A stretch of DNA of 64,000 nt, taken from NCBI GenBank assembly GCA_947494205.1, contig CANLUH010000005.1, positions 248,001 to 312,000 on the forward strand, given 5' to 3'. Below are positions 1-7,019 of this stretch, one piece after another. This DNA is from an uncultured Flavobacteriaceae bacterium (lineage in GTDB: Bacteria; Bacteroidota; Bacteroidia; Flavobacteriales; Flavobacteriaceae). The position numbers and the translations under genes are program-made. Within the stretch, counting starts at the first letter, position 1; the number at the start of each line of letters is the position of its first letter. The notes beneath the pieces were generated by a model. That model was not told the DNA's origin, searched no databases, and saw nothing but the letters and a program-made list of their open reading frames with translations.

Positions 1-843
1 AAAACAGAAGCGAAGCCATTTTTTGGAAAAGGAAAGTATAAAACCGATAAATACTGGATGGCATTAATTCGCCAAGTTCTTGTGGCAGGATATTTAAAGA
101 AAGATATAGAAACTTATGGTGTAATAAAAGTAAAGCCCGAAGGCGTTACTTTTGTTGAAAACCCTGTGTCGTTTATGATGACTGAAGATCATCTCTTCGA
201 TGACAAACATGACGACAATATTATAACTGCAAACAAAGCAGGTGGAGCAGTGGTAGATAAAGCATTAATGGCAATGCTTAAAAATTTAAGAAAGACCAAT
301 GCCAAAAAGTTAGGTGTACCACCTTTCGTTATTTTTCAAGACCCTTCTTTAGAAGACATGGCTCTTAAATATCCTATTACTCTACAAGAGTTAGGTAATG
401 TACATGGCGTAGGAGAGGGAAAAGCAAAAAAATACGGAAAAGATTTTATAGCACTAATAGAAAAATATGTAGAAGATAATGATATAACACGCCCAGACGA
501 TTTAGTAGTGAAATCTACAGGAAGCAACTCGGGTTTAAAGTTATATATTATTCAAAATGTAGATAGGAAATTGCCATTAACCGACATTTCTTCGGCGAAA
601 GGAATGGAAATGCCTGCATTTATAAAAGAAATGGAAGCCATTGTATTCTCTGGTACAAAACTAAATATTAATTACTGGATAGATGATATTTTAGATGAAG
701 ACCAACAAGAAGAATTGCACGACTATTTTATGGAATCTGAAACCGATAAAATAGATGTTGCCATGGAAGAGTTTGATGGTGATTATGAAGATGAAGAGCT
801 ACGACTATATCGTATAAAATTTATTAGTGAAGTAGCAAACTAA
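1..843 (+). CDS. recQ: ATP-dependent DNA helicase RecQ, C-terminal part (5' end outside window)
   Basis: The frame is open from base 1, so the ATG at 58 is internal and the gene starts before the window. The visible part (about 280 residues) begins in the RQC winged-helix region (KYWMALIRQVLVAGYL, then a VKPEGVTF strand) and continues into an HRDC-type helical domain. The HRDC part shows a LRKTNAKKLGVPPFVIF-type segment and a helix-hairpin pattern around NVHGVGEGKAKKYG. An acidic tail follows. RecQ unwinds DNA 3' to 5' in recombination and fork repair; RQC and HRDC bind DNA. The helicase motifs themselves lie upstream and cannot be seen. The gene ends at a strong hairpin shared with a convergent small gene. 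Assignment is secure from the RQC-HRDC order; a different RecQ paralogue cannot be excluded. Confidence 0.9.
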   Translation, partial: KTEAKPFFGKGKYKTDKYWMALIRQVLVAGYLKKDIETYGVIKVKPEGVTFVENPVSFMMTEDHLFDDKHDDNIITANKAGGAVVDKALMAMLKNLRKTNAKKLGVPPFVIFQDPSLEDMALKYPITLQELGNVHGVGEGKAKKYGKDFIALIEKYVEDNDITRPDDLVVKSTGSNSGLKLYIIQNVDRKLPLTDISSAKGMEMPAFIKEMEAIVFSGTKLNINYWIDDILDEDQQEELHDYFMESETDKIDVAMEEFDGDYEDEELRLYRIKFISEVAN

Positions 844-852
844 AAAATTAAA

Positions 853-884
853 AAAAAAGCAATCTAAATTTAGATTGCTTTTTT
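853..884. terminator. Bidirectional intrinsic terminator between recQ and the small minus-strand gene
   Basis: A perfect palindrome, GCAATCTAAA (859-868) followed directly by TTTAGATTGC (869-878), is flanked by six A's on the left and six T's on the right. This gives a U-tract in either direction. It lies 10 bases after the recQ stop and 3 bases after the stop of the convergent 42-residue ORF, which fits use by both. Confidence 0.85.
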
Positions 885-886
885 GT

Positions 887-1015
887 TTAAGGATCGTCTT
901 CCTCTTTCTCTAACTCAGCACTTGGATTATGCCCTACAGTAGTTAGTGTTCCTCGATTACCACCTAAAATAAGCTCCATATTATCAATTTTAAAAGCCAG
1001 AAGTTGTTTTAACAT
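887..1015 (-). CDS. Small 42-residue peptide with a Gly-Gly motif, possible leader-type peptide
   Basis: This short ORF starts at an ATG (1013-1015 in complement) and reads MLKQLLAFKIDNMELILGG, then NRGTLTTVGHNPSAELEKEE and DDP. The first half is amphipathic and ends in LILGG. The second half is polar and ends in an acidic tail. The layout resembles double-glycine leader peptides, which are common among small Bacteroidota peptides exported by peptidase-containing ABC transporters or modified after translation. I see no maturase, C39 peptidase or dedicated exporter beside it, so that role is inference only. Support for a real gene is the intact frame in an otherwise empty gap, a fitting terminator three bases after its stop, and a divergent arrangement with the immunophilin gene. 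Confidence 0.5.
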   Translation of the reverse strand: MLKQLLAFKIDNMELILGGNRGTLTTVGHNPSAELEKEEDDP

Positions 1016-1068
1016 AATTATTAATTTAAGATTAAGTATTAAAAATAATTAAAAGAATAGCAATTATG

Positions 1069-1076
1069 TATATTTG
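1069..1076 (+). promoter_or_regulatory. Candidate -7 promoter element (TATATTTG) for the immunophilin gene
   Basis: TATATTTG matches the Bacteroidota -7 consensus TAnnTTTG and lies 35 bases before the ATG at 1112. No clear -33 TTTG was found at the usual distance, so the call rests on the -7 element and its position. Confidence 0.5.
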
Positions 1077-1111
1077 CAGCTTAAAATAAATACGTTTAAA
1101 AGAATATAGTT

Positions 1112-2041
1112 ATGCAAGACGGATTATACGCAAAATTTAATACTGCTAAAGGAGATATTTTAGTAGGTTTAGAATATCAAAAAACACCAGGTACAGTAGG
1201 TAACTTCGTAGCTTTAGCAGAAGGAAACATGGAAAACGCTGTTAAACCTCAAGGAACACCATATTACGATGGGTTAAAGTTTCATAGAGTAATTGCAGAT
1301 TTTATGATTCAAGGTGGTTGTCCTCAAGGAACAGGAACTGGAAATCCAGGCTATAAATTTGATGATGAATTTCATCCAGATTTAAAACACGATGGTCCTG
1401 GCGTATTATCTATGGCTAACTCTGGTCCAGGAACAAATGGAAGTCAATTTTTTATAACGCACGTGGCTACAGATTGGTTAGATGGTAACCATACTGTATT
1501 TGGAAAAGTAGTAGAAGGACAAGATGTTGTTGATGCTATTGCACAAGGCGATGAAATTAAAACATTAGAAATAGTAAGAGTTGGTGCAGATGCAGAAGCT
1601 TACAACGCTATTGAAGCTTTTAGAACGTTTGAAGGTGCTAGAGAAGCACGTATAGCAGAAGAAAGAGCAGCAAAAGCAGCCGAATTAGATAAACATGCAG
1701 AAGGTTTTGATGCTACAGAAAGTGGTTTACGCTACAAAATTCTTCAAAAAGGAGATGGTGCTAAAGCAGAAAAAGGAAAAACAGTATCTGTACATTATAA
1801 AGGCGCTTTAGCTGATGGTACTGTATTCGATTCTTCATACAAACGTAATGACCCTATTGACTTTGTATTAGGTGTAGGCCAAGTTATCACAGGATGGGAT
1901 GAAGGTATTAGTTTATTAAACGTTGGAGATAAGGCACGTTTTGTAATCCCAAGTGATTTAGGTTATGGAGCTAGAGGAGGAGGACCAATACCTCCAAATG
2001 CTATCTTAATTTTCGATGTAGAATTAATGGGGATTAAGTAA
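1112..2041 (+). CDS. Dual-family immunophilin: cyclophilin-FKBP fusion peptidyl-prolyl isomerase
   Basis: Two different proline isomerase families are fused in 309 residues. Residues about 5-150 are a cyclophilin domain: the [13 protein letters not shown] motif carries the catalytic Arg, followed by [21 protein letters not shown] and [10 protein letters not shown] charged linker rich in Ala, Glu and Lys (about 165-200) leads to an FKBP domain at about 203-309, with [25 protein letters not shown] and a [14 protein letters not shown] loop. Such CFBP-type dual immunophilins are known from flavobacteria. There is no signal peptide, so the protein should be a cytoplasmic folding catalyst. It is apparently a single-gene unit, with its own -7 element at 1069 and a terminator at 2245-2273. 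Active-site residues look complete in both halves. Confidence 0.93.
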   Translation: MQDGLYAKFNTAKGDILVGLEYQKTPGTVGNFVALAEGNMENAVKPQGTPYYDGLKFHRVIADFMIQGGCPQGTGTGNPGYKFDDEFHPDLKHDGPGVLSMANSGPGTNGSQFFITHVATDWLDGNHTVFGKVVEGQDVVDAIAQGDEIKTLEIVRVGADAEAYNAIEAFRTFEGAREARIAEERAAKAAELDKHAEGFDATESGLRYKILQKGDGAKAEKGKTVSVHYKGALADGTVFDSSYKRNDPIDFVLGVGQVITGWDEGISLLNVGDKARFVIPSDLGYGARGGGPIPPNAILIFDVELMGIK

Positions 2042-2052
2042 GCAGAGAACCA

Positions 2053-2223
2053 TTTTTTTGAAAAAAAATGAGTGAATCGCTTATATCCACGACTGTGGAT
2101 ATCTTATTGAATATTACTAATAGATATTAATTAGAACAGGATATTAAAGTAGTTTTAGTTAGTTTTTTTGGAAAAAAATGAGTGAATCGCTAATGATAAA
2201 AAACATTGATTTTTTTTATCATT
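2053..2223. repeat. Two direct repeats, each followed by a hairpin, in the intergenic region
   Basis: A 29-base sequence occurs twice, at 2053-2081 and 2163-2191, exactly 110 bases apart and differing at one base. It consists of a run of T, G, a run of A, then ATGAGTGAATCGCT. Each copy is followed at once by an unrelated inverted repeat. After copy one it is ATATCCAC (2083-2090) with GTGGATAT (2095-2102). After copy two it is AATGATAAAAAA (2192-2203) with TTTTTTATCATT (2212-2223). Read as coding sequence, both copies would start tiny MSESL peptides (20 and 15 residues) with no similarity after the repeat, so translation is unlikely to be the point. The stretch 2042-2317 holds no other gene. 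Confidence 0.7.
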
Positions 2224-2244
2224 AAGTAACGAAAATAAAATTTT

Positions 2245-2273
2245 AGCGTCTCATGTACATGAGGCGCTTTTTT
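2245..2273 (+). terminator. Intrinsic terminator downstream of the immunophilin gene
   Basis: An 11-pair stem is formed by AGCGTCTCATG (2245-2255) and CATGAGGCGCT (2258-2268) with one G-T pair. T's run from 2268 to 2273. It lies about 200 bases after the immunophilin stop and 45 bases before the next gene. Confidence 0.75.
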
Positions 2274-2317
2274 GTGCTCATAATTTATTATTTTCAATCA
2301 ATCAAAATCAAACCACA

Positions 2318-3031
2318 ATGAAAACTAAAATCACATTACTATTATTAATCACGATAATAATTTCAAGTTGTTCTAAAAGTATAGACTATACTCCAGAATA
2401 TATTGCACAAACTTCTGGGCGTTATTTATATAGCCAAGATGAGGTAATAGACGTTTATTTTGAAGACAATACTTTATTTTTAAAATGGAGAGGGGCCGAT
2501 AAAATTAAACCTATAGTATTAGACGATAATAAATTTTCTGTAATAGAAATGAATAAAATGATTCATTTTGTAGCGCATCCAGATACTAAAAAAAGATACC
2601 TATCTAAAATTTCAGAAACAAATGAGAATGAAGTGTCATACGATTATGTGAAAGTTGAGGAAAGCTTTAAAGTGCCAAGTATGTATTTAAAAGAAAAGGA
2701 TTATGATAATGCATTATTAGGATATTTAGACATTCAGAAAAAAGATTCCACTAGTATATTTTTAAGTGAGCGTTCTTTTAATAGTTATGGTTATAAACTA
2801 TTAAGAGACAAAAAACATGATGATGCCATTGGTGTTTTTAAAATTAATGTAGCATTATATCCTAAAAGTGATAACGTATACGATAGTTTGGCAGATGCCT
2901 ATTTAAGCTCTGGTGATAGTTTACAAGCTTATAAAAACTACAAACGAGCTTTAGAGTTTAATAATAGTAATAGAGGCGCTAAACGTTTTGTCGAGCAATA
3001 TAAAAAAGAAGTAAAAAAGGACTCTTTATAA
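2318..3031 (+). CDS. TPR-containing lipoprotein of unknown function
   Basis: The 237-residue product starts with a lipoprotein signal: basic MKTK, a hydrophobic LLLLITIIIS stretch, then the lipobox ISSC with Cys18 as the likely lipidated residue. Residues about 30-110 form a beta-rich region with no recognised family. From about 125 to 230 two or three tetratricopeptide-like helix pairs appear (YLKEKDYDNALLGYLDIQ; DDAIGVFKINVALYPKS; VYDSLADAYLSSGDSLQAYKNYKRALEFN). Flavobacterial proteins with this layout often resemble the non-catalytic tails of serine hydrolases, but no catalytic motif is visible here. The stop lies inside a perfect terminator palindrome shared with the convergent giant operon. 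Role unknown; probably a periplasm-facing scaffold. Confidence 0.8.
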   Translation: MKTKITLLLLITIIISSCSKSIDYTPEYIAQTSGRYLYSQDEVIDVYFEDNTLFLKWRGADKIKPIVLDDNKFSVIEMNKMIHFVAHPDTKKRYLSKISETNENEVSYDYVKVEESFKVPSMYLKEKDYDNALLGYLDIQKKDSTSIFLSERSFNSYGYKLLRDKKHDDAIGVFKINVALYPKSDNVYDSLADAYLSSGDSLQAYKNYKRALEFNNSNRGAKRFVEQYKKEVKKDSL

Positions 3032-3045
3032 GAGTCCTTTTTTAC
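3011..3045. terminator. Bidirectional terminator between the TPR lipoprotein and the giant operon
   Basis: A perfect 16-base inverted repeat has arms at 3011-3026 (GTAAAAAAGGACTCTT) and 3030-3045 (AAGAGTCCTTTTTTAC) around a three-base loop. The T/A tracts in the arms give U-tracts on both strands. The left arm contains the last codons of the TPR gene. On the other strand it lies 15 bases past the stop of the last gene of the giant operon. Confidence 0.9.
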
Positions 3046-3059
3046 TTCTTCTATGTTTA

Positions 3060-3248
3060 CTATTCTTCACGACTATATTTAATAGTTATATCATTTCTAA
3101 TGGTACCTATATCTCCTAACGAGATTTCGAGCCCTTTTTTGTCAACAATATCTTTAATTGTAAGTATTAAGTCTAAAGTAGGAATGTCTAAGTTAACTCC
3201 TGCTGTTCTTAATGCAGAAGCGAGTAGTTCTAAATTATTGTTATTCAT
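3060..3248 (-). CDS. Small acidic/helical protein, last gene of the giant operon
   Basis: This is a 62-residue ORF starting MNNNNLELLASALRTAGVNLDI and ending YSREE. The first half looks like one or two amphipathic helices (LELLASALRTAG; TLDLILTIKDIVDKKG), and the end could form short strands (ITIKYS). It has no signal peptide, membrane segment or Cys. It begins 27 bases after the stop of the 208-residue gene and ends just before the shared terminator, so it is placed as the final operon gene. I do not recognise the family. A small chaperone, inhibitor or subunit of the assembly is possible, but nothing in the sequence shows which. Confidence 0.6.
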   Translation of the reverse strand: MNNNNLELLASALRTAGVNLDIPTLDLILTIKDIVDKKGLEISLGDIGTIRNDITIKYSREE

Positions 3249-3275
3249 GTTTTTTATTTTATTGTTATTATAATT

Positions 3276-3902
3276 TTATTGAAAACCTTCTCCTATTGTT
3301 GGATTGTCATCTATTGGACCGCCATTATTTCCACCATTACCACCTTCTCCAGAACCATCGTCAAAACCTCCTCCAGCACCACCGCCTGAGCCACCGGAAC
3401 TTCCTCCTGAACCACTACCGTCTCCAGCGATATATGGACCAGATTGCGACCAATAAAATGTCTTTTTTACTGTGCCGGCTTTAACTTCTATTTCTCCTGA
3501 TCTAGATTCTGAATTATTAAGAGAGAATGAAACGTTAAATGAACCATTTTTATTTCCTGATGTTTTATTTAAAGTTGTTGAACTCCCTCCAGTTTTTTCG
3601 GTTACTGTCCAACTTCTATTACTCGTTACTGTAACTGTAACAGTTGTAGGTTCGTTAGTACCATCGTAAAGACTAGGTAGAATTGTTAATTGGTCTGCAG
3701 GCGTTACTATAATAGGAGGTTGCCATGATTCGCCTCTCCAAAGACTTAAACTAATATTATCGTTTTTATTAAATTTTTGCTTTTTTGTATACAATAGCCA
3801 ATCTACAGATAAATCTAAAAGATTTGCAGTACTGTTTGGAGAACGCCCCATTTCTGCTAAAATTTGTCCAATACTTATTGGACCATTACTTGGTAAACTC
3901 AT
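3276..3902 (-). CDS. Phage-tail-type N-terminal motif fused to a BACON-like domain and a Gly-rich tail
   Basis: Three parts are visible in 208 residues. Residues 1-57 (SNGPISIGQILAEMGRS, then NISLSLWRGES) match the short motif found at the start of many small phage tail-associated proteins: a Ser-Gly-x-Ile-Ser start, an Ile-x-x-Glu-hydrophobic-Gly segment, and an ISL..hRG end. Residues about 64-155 look like a BACON-type beta-sandwich: SNRSWTV, a SGNKNGSFNVSF strand, the N-x-x-x-x-R-S-G-E-I segment, and a final WSQSG. BACON domains are carbohydrate- or mucin-associated in Bacteroidota. Residues 159-208 are Gly, Ser, Asp and Asn rich. The start codon lies inside the fibre gene (17-base overlap), pointing to translational coupling. 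No signal peptide. Probably a small structural or adhesive partner of the fibre. Confidence 0.75.
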   Translation of the reverse strand: MSLPSNGPISIGQILAEMGRSPNSTANLLDLSVDWLLYTKKQKFNKNDNISLSLWRGESWQPPIIVTPADQLTILPSLYDGTNEPTTVTVTVTSNRSWTVTEKTGGSSTTLNKTSGNKNGSFNVSFSLNNSESRSGEIEVKAGTVKKTFYWSQSGPYIAGDGSGSGGSSGGSGGGAGGGFDDGSGEGGNGGNNGGPIDDNPTIGEGFQ

Positions 3903-6900
3903 CTCTTAACGATTTTAATTCTTCTTTTAATGCTTTAATTTCTGCGTGTAATTCTTGTATGCCTTGAACTGCTAATACTGCTCCCATTTTATCGTAAGAC
4001 ATACTGTAGTGTTCTCCATTTTTATGTACCCATTCTGGAAATACCTCTTTTACATCTTGTGCTATAAACCCTAATTGTTTTGCTTGGTCTTTAGCTTTGT
4101 CTTTCCATTGGTAAAATGTAGGTTTTAGCTTGTCTATTTTATCTAGAACACTTTCTTTTATTGGTTGTAAAGCTTTTTTCAATCTTTTATCAGAATAAGC
4201 TGTTACATTTCCATAGGCATATAAACTGCCTTCAAATCTACCATTTCCAGAGGCGTCTATTCCTGCAACATTGTTTGAACCACTCCTATATACAAAACCT
4301 CTATTACTTCCTCCCGTCATTTTAAAATACATATTATAATCAGACGAGGTTTCCCCGTTTACTCTGCCTCCCCATGTACCATCATTGACATCAGACATAT
4401 AAATTTTATAGCTGTTAGAATTCCAAAATCTATAGCCTTTCCCGTCTCCGCTTTTTAACCCTTGTTCATCAGCGTATATAGAGCCGTTAACAGTTAAGTT
4501 TCCATTAATTGTACCTCCAGTTTTCTCAAGAAAACCGGTTCTAGTTAAACCGCCTAATTTATTAGAATCTGCCGCTTTTGCTGTTTTACCAAGGTATTTG
4601 TTACTTAAAGCGGTAGTGCCTTCATATAAAGTACCGGCGTAAACTTTTGCATTAGAAGAGGTATTTGTTTTAGATCTATCTGCATTAAAATGGAATGCAT
4701 TGTCTGTATCATTATAACTTATAGCGTCTACATTGTCTGCTCCATTATGAGTAAAAATTAAATATTCATTATTCCATGATCTATGTGCATCTATACCATT
4801 TCTAACAAAACCAGAAGAATCAATACCATCTAGTTTATCACTATCTGCTGCTTTAGCCGTTTTACCAAGGTACTTACTACTTAAAGCAGTTCCGCCTTCA
4901 TAAATGTTTCCAGCAGATGTTACTGTTCCTGATGCTGTTACTTTAAATTTATCTCCATTTGCTCCCACTTCTAACTGTCCATCGGTTCTAAATATTTTAG
5001 TTCCGCAATAAATACCAGCATTGAAAGCACTATCTGGATTTAGTCTTAACCACCCATCATCAAACCGTATAATTCTTTTTCCGTCACCATAATAGCCACT
5101 ACCATTAGCATAAATATTACCACTAGTCCATATATGAGTACCTAAAGCCACTTTAGGAACACCATTATTACACCAAACGGCTTGATGTTCTCCAGCCATA
5201 GTACCTCCTGTGGGATTGTTAGTATGCTTGTAAGCAAAACCATATAAATTACCAAAACTGCTCCCTGATTGTGTTATCTTATAATCTGTACCCATAGACC
5301 ATATATGGCCTATTTTAGTAGAGTCGTATACACCATATATGCCTGCTTGTCTTTTTGATGTAGAACCTACAGATAATTTTCCAGTGAATGTATCATCTGC
5401 ATCAGATCGTAACAAAGAAGCTCCATTAATACCGTCTACTTTTTCAGAATCTGCTGCTTTTGCTGTTTTGCCAAGGTACTTACTACTCAAAGCAGTTCCG
5501 CCTTCATAAATAGTTCCACTGGTCCATATATTGGATCCTAAAGCTACTTTAGGAACTCCATTGTGGCACCAAACGGCTTGATGTCCTCCAGCCATAGTGC
5601 CTCCAGTTGTATTATTAGTGTGCTTATAAGCTAGACCATACAGATTACCAAAACTGCTCCCTGATTGTGTTATCTTATAATCTTTACCCATAGACCAGAT
5701 GTGTCCAATTTTTGTAGAGTCATAAATACCGTAAATACCGGCTTGCCTTTTTGAAGAAGAGCCTACTGACAGTTTTCCTGTGAAGGTATCATCTAAATCC
5801 GACCGTAAAAGTGAAGCACCATTAATACCATCTACTTTTTCAGAGTCTATCGCTTTTTCAGTTTTACCAAGATATTTATTACTTAAAGCTGTTCCTCCTT
5901 CATAAATATTTCCTTGAACATTTAGGCCATTAGCTTTTAATGACATCCATTCAGAATCGGAAGAATTTCCTGAAGTCTTATGTAACCATTTAAAATGTTC
6001 ATTGTCATTATCTGAGGTTTTAAAATACATATATGAATTATTATCAGCATCTCCATCGTTTTTAAATCCAATAAGAGCAGTATCTGTGTTTTCTGACCAT
6101 CTTACAACACGATTGGTCATGATAAGATCACCAGTCATAGTACCTCCTGTTTTTTGAAGAAAAGCAGAACTATCTTTTCCATCTAATTTGTCACTATCTA
6201 ATGCTTTTGCTGTTTTACTTAGGTATTTATCACTCAATAGGGCTCCATTCTCATGAATATTACCTGTAGAGAAATTCATAAATGTATCTTTTTGATAGAC
6301 CCCTAAATTACCATTTGCAAAGACCCCTTTATTAAACCAAAAATTAGGTCTGTTTGTTTCGAAATGAAACCAATCTGCATTTCTAGAACCGATATCGGCA
6401 TATCCATAAGAAGATTGTATTCTAATGTGTCCTCCGTTAACATGAAGTTTTTGTGCTGGATTTTTTGTGCCTATTCCTACCTCTCCTTCATGGTTAATAA
6501 CCATATTATAACCTGCATTTACGGTATTATTATGAGGGACTTTAAAACCTAAATAGCCTTGATTTTCACCTGTTGCATGTAACGATATGTCTGAATGTAA
6601 TTTTCCTCCAGAATTACTTTTTGAACGAAATCTCATGTTAGCTTCTTTACCTGGAGTATCATTTTCTAGCCTTAGTAAGTTTGTATCATTACCATTTAGA
6701 GTTAATAAACCAGAAAGTATAGAGGTACCAATACCTACTTTACCAGTAAAGGTGCCTCCTGTTTTCGGTACGTATTCGTCGGTAACTGGAGGTGTTATGG
6801 CTACAATTGCGCCATTAGATAGCGTTATACTTGTAATACCATTAGGGGCTGTTGATACCTCTTTAATAGTATATCCATCGTTTATATGCCTAAAAGCATC

Positions 6901-6999
6901 TATTAAATCTGCAAATTGAGCTTCTTCTGGAATATCTCCTTGTTGAAAAAACGTTTTAAGTGTATCTTTTGATTTTAAATTGTCATTTAATTCTTCCAT
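3886..6999 (-). CDS. Giant tail-fibre-like protein with C-terminal S74 self-cleaving chaperone
   Basis: This 1037-residue protein is built like a phage long tail fibre. The N-terminus (about 1-75) has a short helical region and a VSTAPNGITSITLSNG strand. Then come VPKTGGTFTGKVGIGT and later EKTGG repeats, as in fibre shafts, with GIGTKNPAQKLHVNG segments as in S74 fibres. Five copies of a GGTALSxKYLGKTAKAxDS unit punctuate the shaft, including a 132-residue tandem duplication. The C-terminal 102 residues are an intramolecular chaperone domain (peptidase S74): SDKRLKK at Ser936, then FYQWKDKAKDQAKQLGFIAQDV, FPEWV and a final coiled coil. In this family Ser936 and a nearby Lys would make the trimer release the chaperone by cleaving before Ser936. 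No signal peptide. It begins 20 bases after the 2442-residue gene. Confidence 0.9.
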   Translation of the reverse strand: MEELNDNLKSKDTLKTFFQQGDIPEEAQFADLIDAFRHINDGYTIKEVSTAPNGITSITLSNGAIVAITPPVTDEYVPKTGGTFTGKVGIGTSILSGLLTLNGNDTNLLRLENDTPGKEANMRFRSKSNSGGKLHSDISLHATGENQGYLGFKVPHNNTVNAGYNMVINHEGEVGIGTKNPAQKLHVNGGHIRIQSSYGYADIGSRNADWFHFETNRPNFWFNKGVFANGNLGVYQKDTFMNFSTGNIHENGALLSDKYLSKTAKALDSDKLDGKDSSAFLQKTGGTMTGDLIMTNRVVRWSENTDTALIGFKNDGDADNNSYMYFKTSDNDNEHFKWLHKTSGNSSDSEWMSLKANGLNVQGNIYEGGTALSNKYLGKTEKAIDSEKVDGINGASLLRSDLDDTFTGKLSVGSSSKRQAGIYGIYDSTKIGHIWSMGKDYKITQSGSSFGNLYGLAYKHTNNTTGGTMAGGHQAVWCHNGVPKVALGSNIWTSGTIYEGGTALSSKYLGKTAKAADSEKVDGINGASLLRSDADDTFTGKLSVGSTSKRQAGIYGVYDSTKIGHIWSMGTDYKITQSGSSFGNLYGFAYKHTNNPTGGTMAGEHQAVWCNNGVPKVALGTHIWTSGNIYANGSGYYGDGKRIIRFDDGWLRLNPDSAFNAGIYCGTKIFRTDGQLEVGANGDKFKVTASGTVTSAGNIYEGGTALSSKYLGKTAKAADSDKLDGIDSSGFVRNGIDAHRSWNNEYLIFTHNGADNVDAISYNDTDNAFHFNADRSKTNTSSNAKVYAGTLYEGTTALSNKYLGKTAKAADSNKLGGLTRTGFLEKTGGTINGNLTVNGSIYADEQGLKSGDGKGYRFWNSNSYKIYMSDVNDGTWGGRVNGETSSDYNMYFKMTGGSNRGFVYRSGSNNVAGIDASGNGRFEGSLYAYGNVTAYSDKRLKKALQPIKESVLDKIDKLKPTFYQWKDKAKDQAKQLGFIAQDVKEVFPEWVHKNGEHYSMSYDKMGAVLAVQGIQELHAEIKALKEELKSLRDEFTK
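5119..5910 (-). repeat. Tandem 396-bp (132-residue) duplication inside the fibre gene
   Basis: Two adjacent units with a period of exactly 396 bases (for example CCTAAAGC at 5141 and at 5537) encode nearly the same 132 residues. They run from IYEGGTALS through the KYLGKT, DGINGASLLRS, SKRQAGIYG, KIGHIWSMG and ITQSGSSFGNLYG segments to PKVALG.xIWTSG. The copies differ at scattered, partly synonymous positions, so the duplication is not brand new. Length variation of this kind is common in fibre shafts. Confidence 0.9.
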
Positions 7000-7019
7000 T
7001 TTTATTGTTTATTTTTTTG

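Noticed and set aside
3212-3484. 90-residue plus-strand frame rich in His and Leu
   Set aside because: It is opposite the Gly-rich tail of the 208-residue gene; its odd composition is a reflection of that sequence.
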